Source: an uncultured bacterium (GTDB lineage Bacteria; Edwardsbacteria; AC1; EtOH8). From it: DNA of 5,973 nt. Below the pieces are notes generated by a model that was not told the DNA's origin, made no database searches, and worked only from the letters and a program-made list of their open reading frames with translations. The stretch lies in the NCBI GenBank assembly GCA_937958665.1, contig CALGNM010000180.1, positions 1-5,973 of the forward strand. The letters run 5' to 3'. This document shows, one piece after another, positions 5,930 through 5,973 of the stretch; the stretch's first letter is position 1, and each line of letters starts with the position of its first letter. A program made the translations under genes and the position numbers.

Positions 5930-5973
5930 AGATCGGAAGAGCGTCGTGTAGGGAAAGAGTGTAGATCTCGGTG
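5930..5973. other. Illumina universal adapter read-through at right contig end
   Basis: All 44 terminal bases match the reverse complement of the Illumina universal (P5) adapter, beginning AGATCGGAAGAGCGTCGTGT and continuing without mismatch to the window end. In the frame of the preceding gene they translate as EIGRASCRERV followed by TAG, which gives a false C-terminus and a false stop. Real genomic sequence ends at about 5929. Confidence 0.98.

Overview
This window looks like one assembled contig from an uncultured bacterium. Both tips are Illumina adapter sequence: positions 1-14 match the end of the index-side adapter, and positions 5930-5973 match the reverse complement of the universal adapter. 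Neither end is therefore a natural boundary, and the first and last genes are cut. The DNA between is moderately GC-rich by eye, tightly packed, entirely on the + strand, and uses ATG starts, several with Shine-Dalgarno sites. No RNA gene, mobile element, CRISPR array, long repeat or clear terminator was seen. The gene content (SPFH proteins, a beta subunit of a Na+-pumping decarboxylase, a SemiSWEET transporter, a GHL-like secreted protein) fits an anaerobic or fermentative lineage, perhaps a candidate phylum known mainly from metagenomes. That placement is inference only.

Left part (15-2745), a possible membrane-stress or scaffold module: the tail of an unrecognised helical protein (27-317); a soluble SPFH protein of the YdjI or 'virion core' type ending in two zinc ribbons (403-1428); a DUF3788 protein four bases downstream (1433-1828); and a two-pass membrane prohibitin-like SPFH protein with a strong ribosome site (1858-2745). 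Two distantly related SPFH proteins thus sit within 1.5 kb of each other.

Right part (2770-5929), a compact likely operon: an OadB/GcdB/MmdB-type beta subunit with the ion-path residues intact (2770-3870); a 47-residue single-span protein that resembles the gamma subunit OadG and is easily missed because of its size (3895-4038); a SemiSWEET sugar transporter subunit whose start codon overlaps the previous stop (4035-4292); and a large exported protein with an Ig/MG2-like N-terminal domain and a probable TIM-barrel glycosidase-like domain (4300 to the adapter at 5930). No carboxyltransferase alpha subunit or biotin carrier is present, so the pump would need partners encoded elsewhere. Sugar handling beside a Na+-pumping decarboxylase suggests a link between carbohydrate use and fermentation energetics, which is inferred from order alone.

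The last 11 residues and the stop codon of the final reading frame are adapter translation and should be deleted from any protein record.
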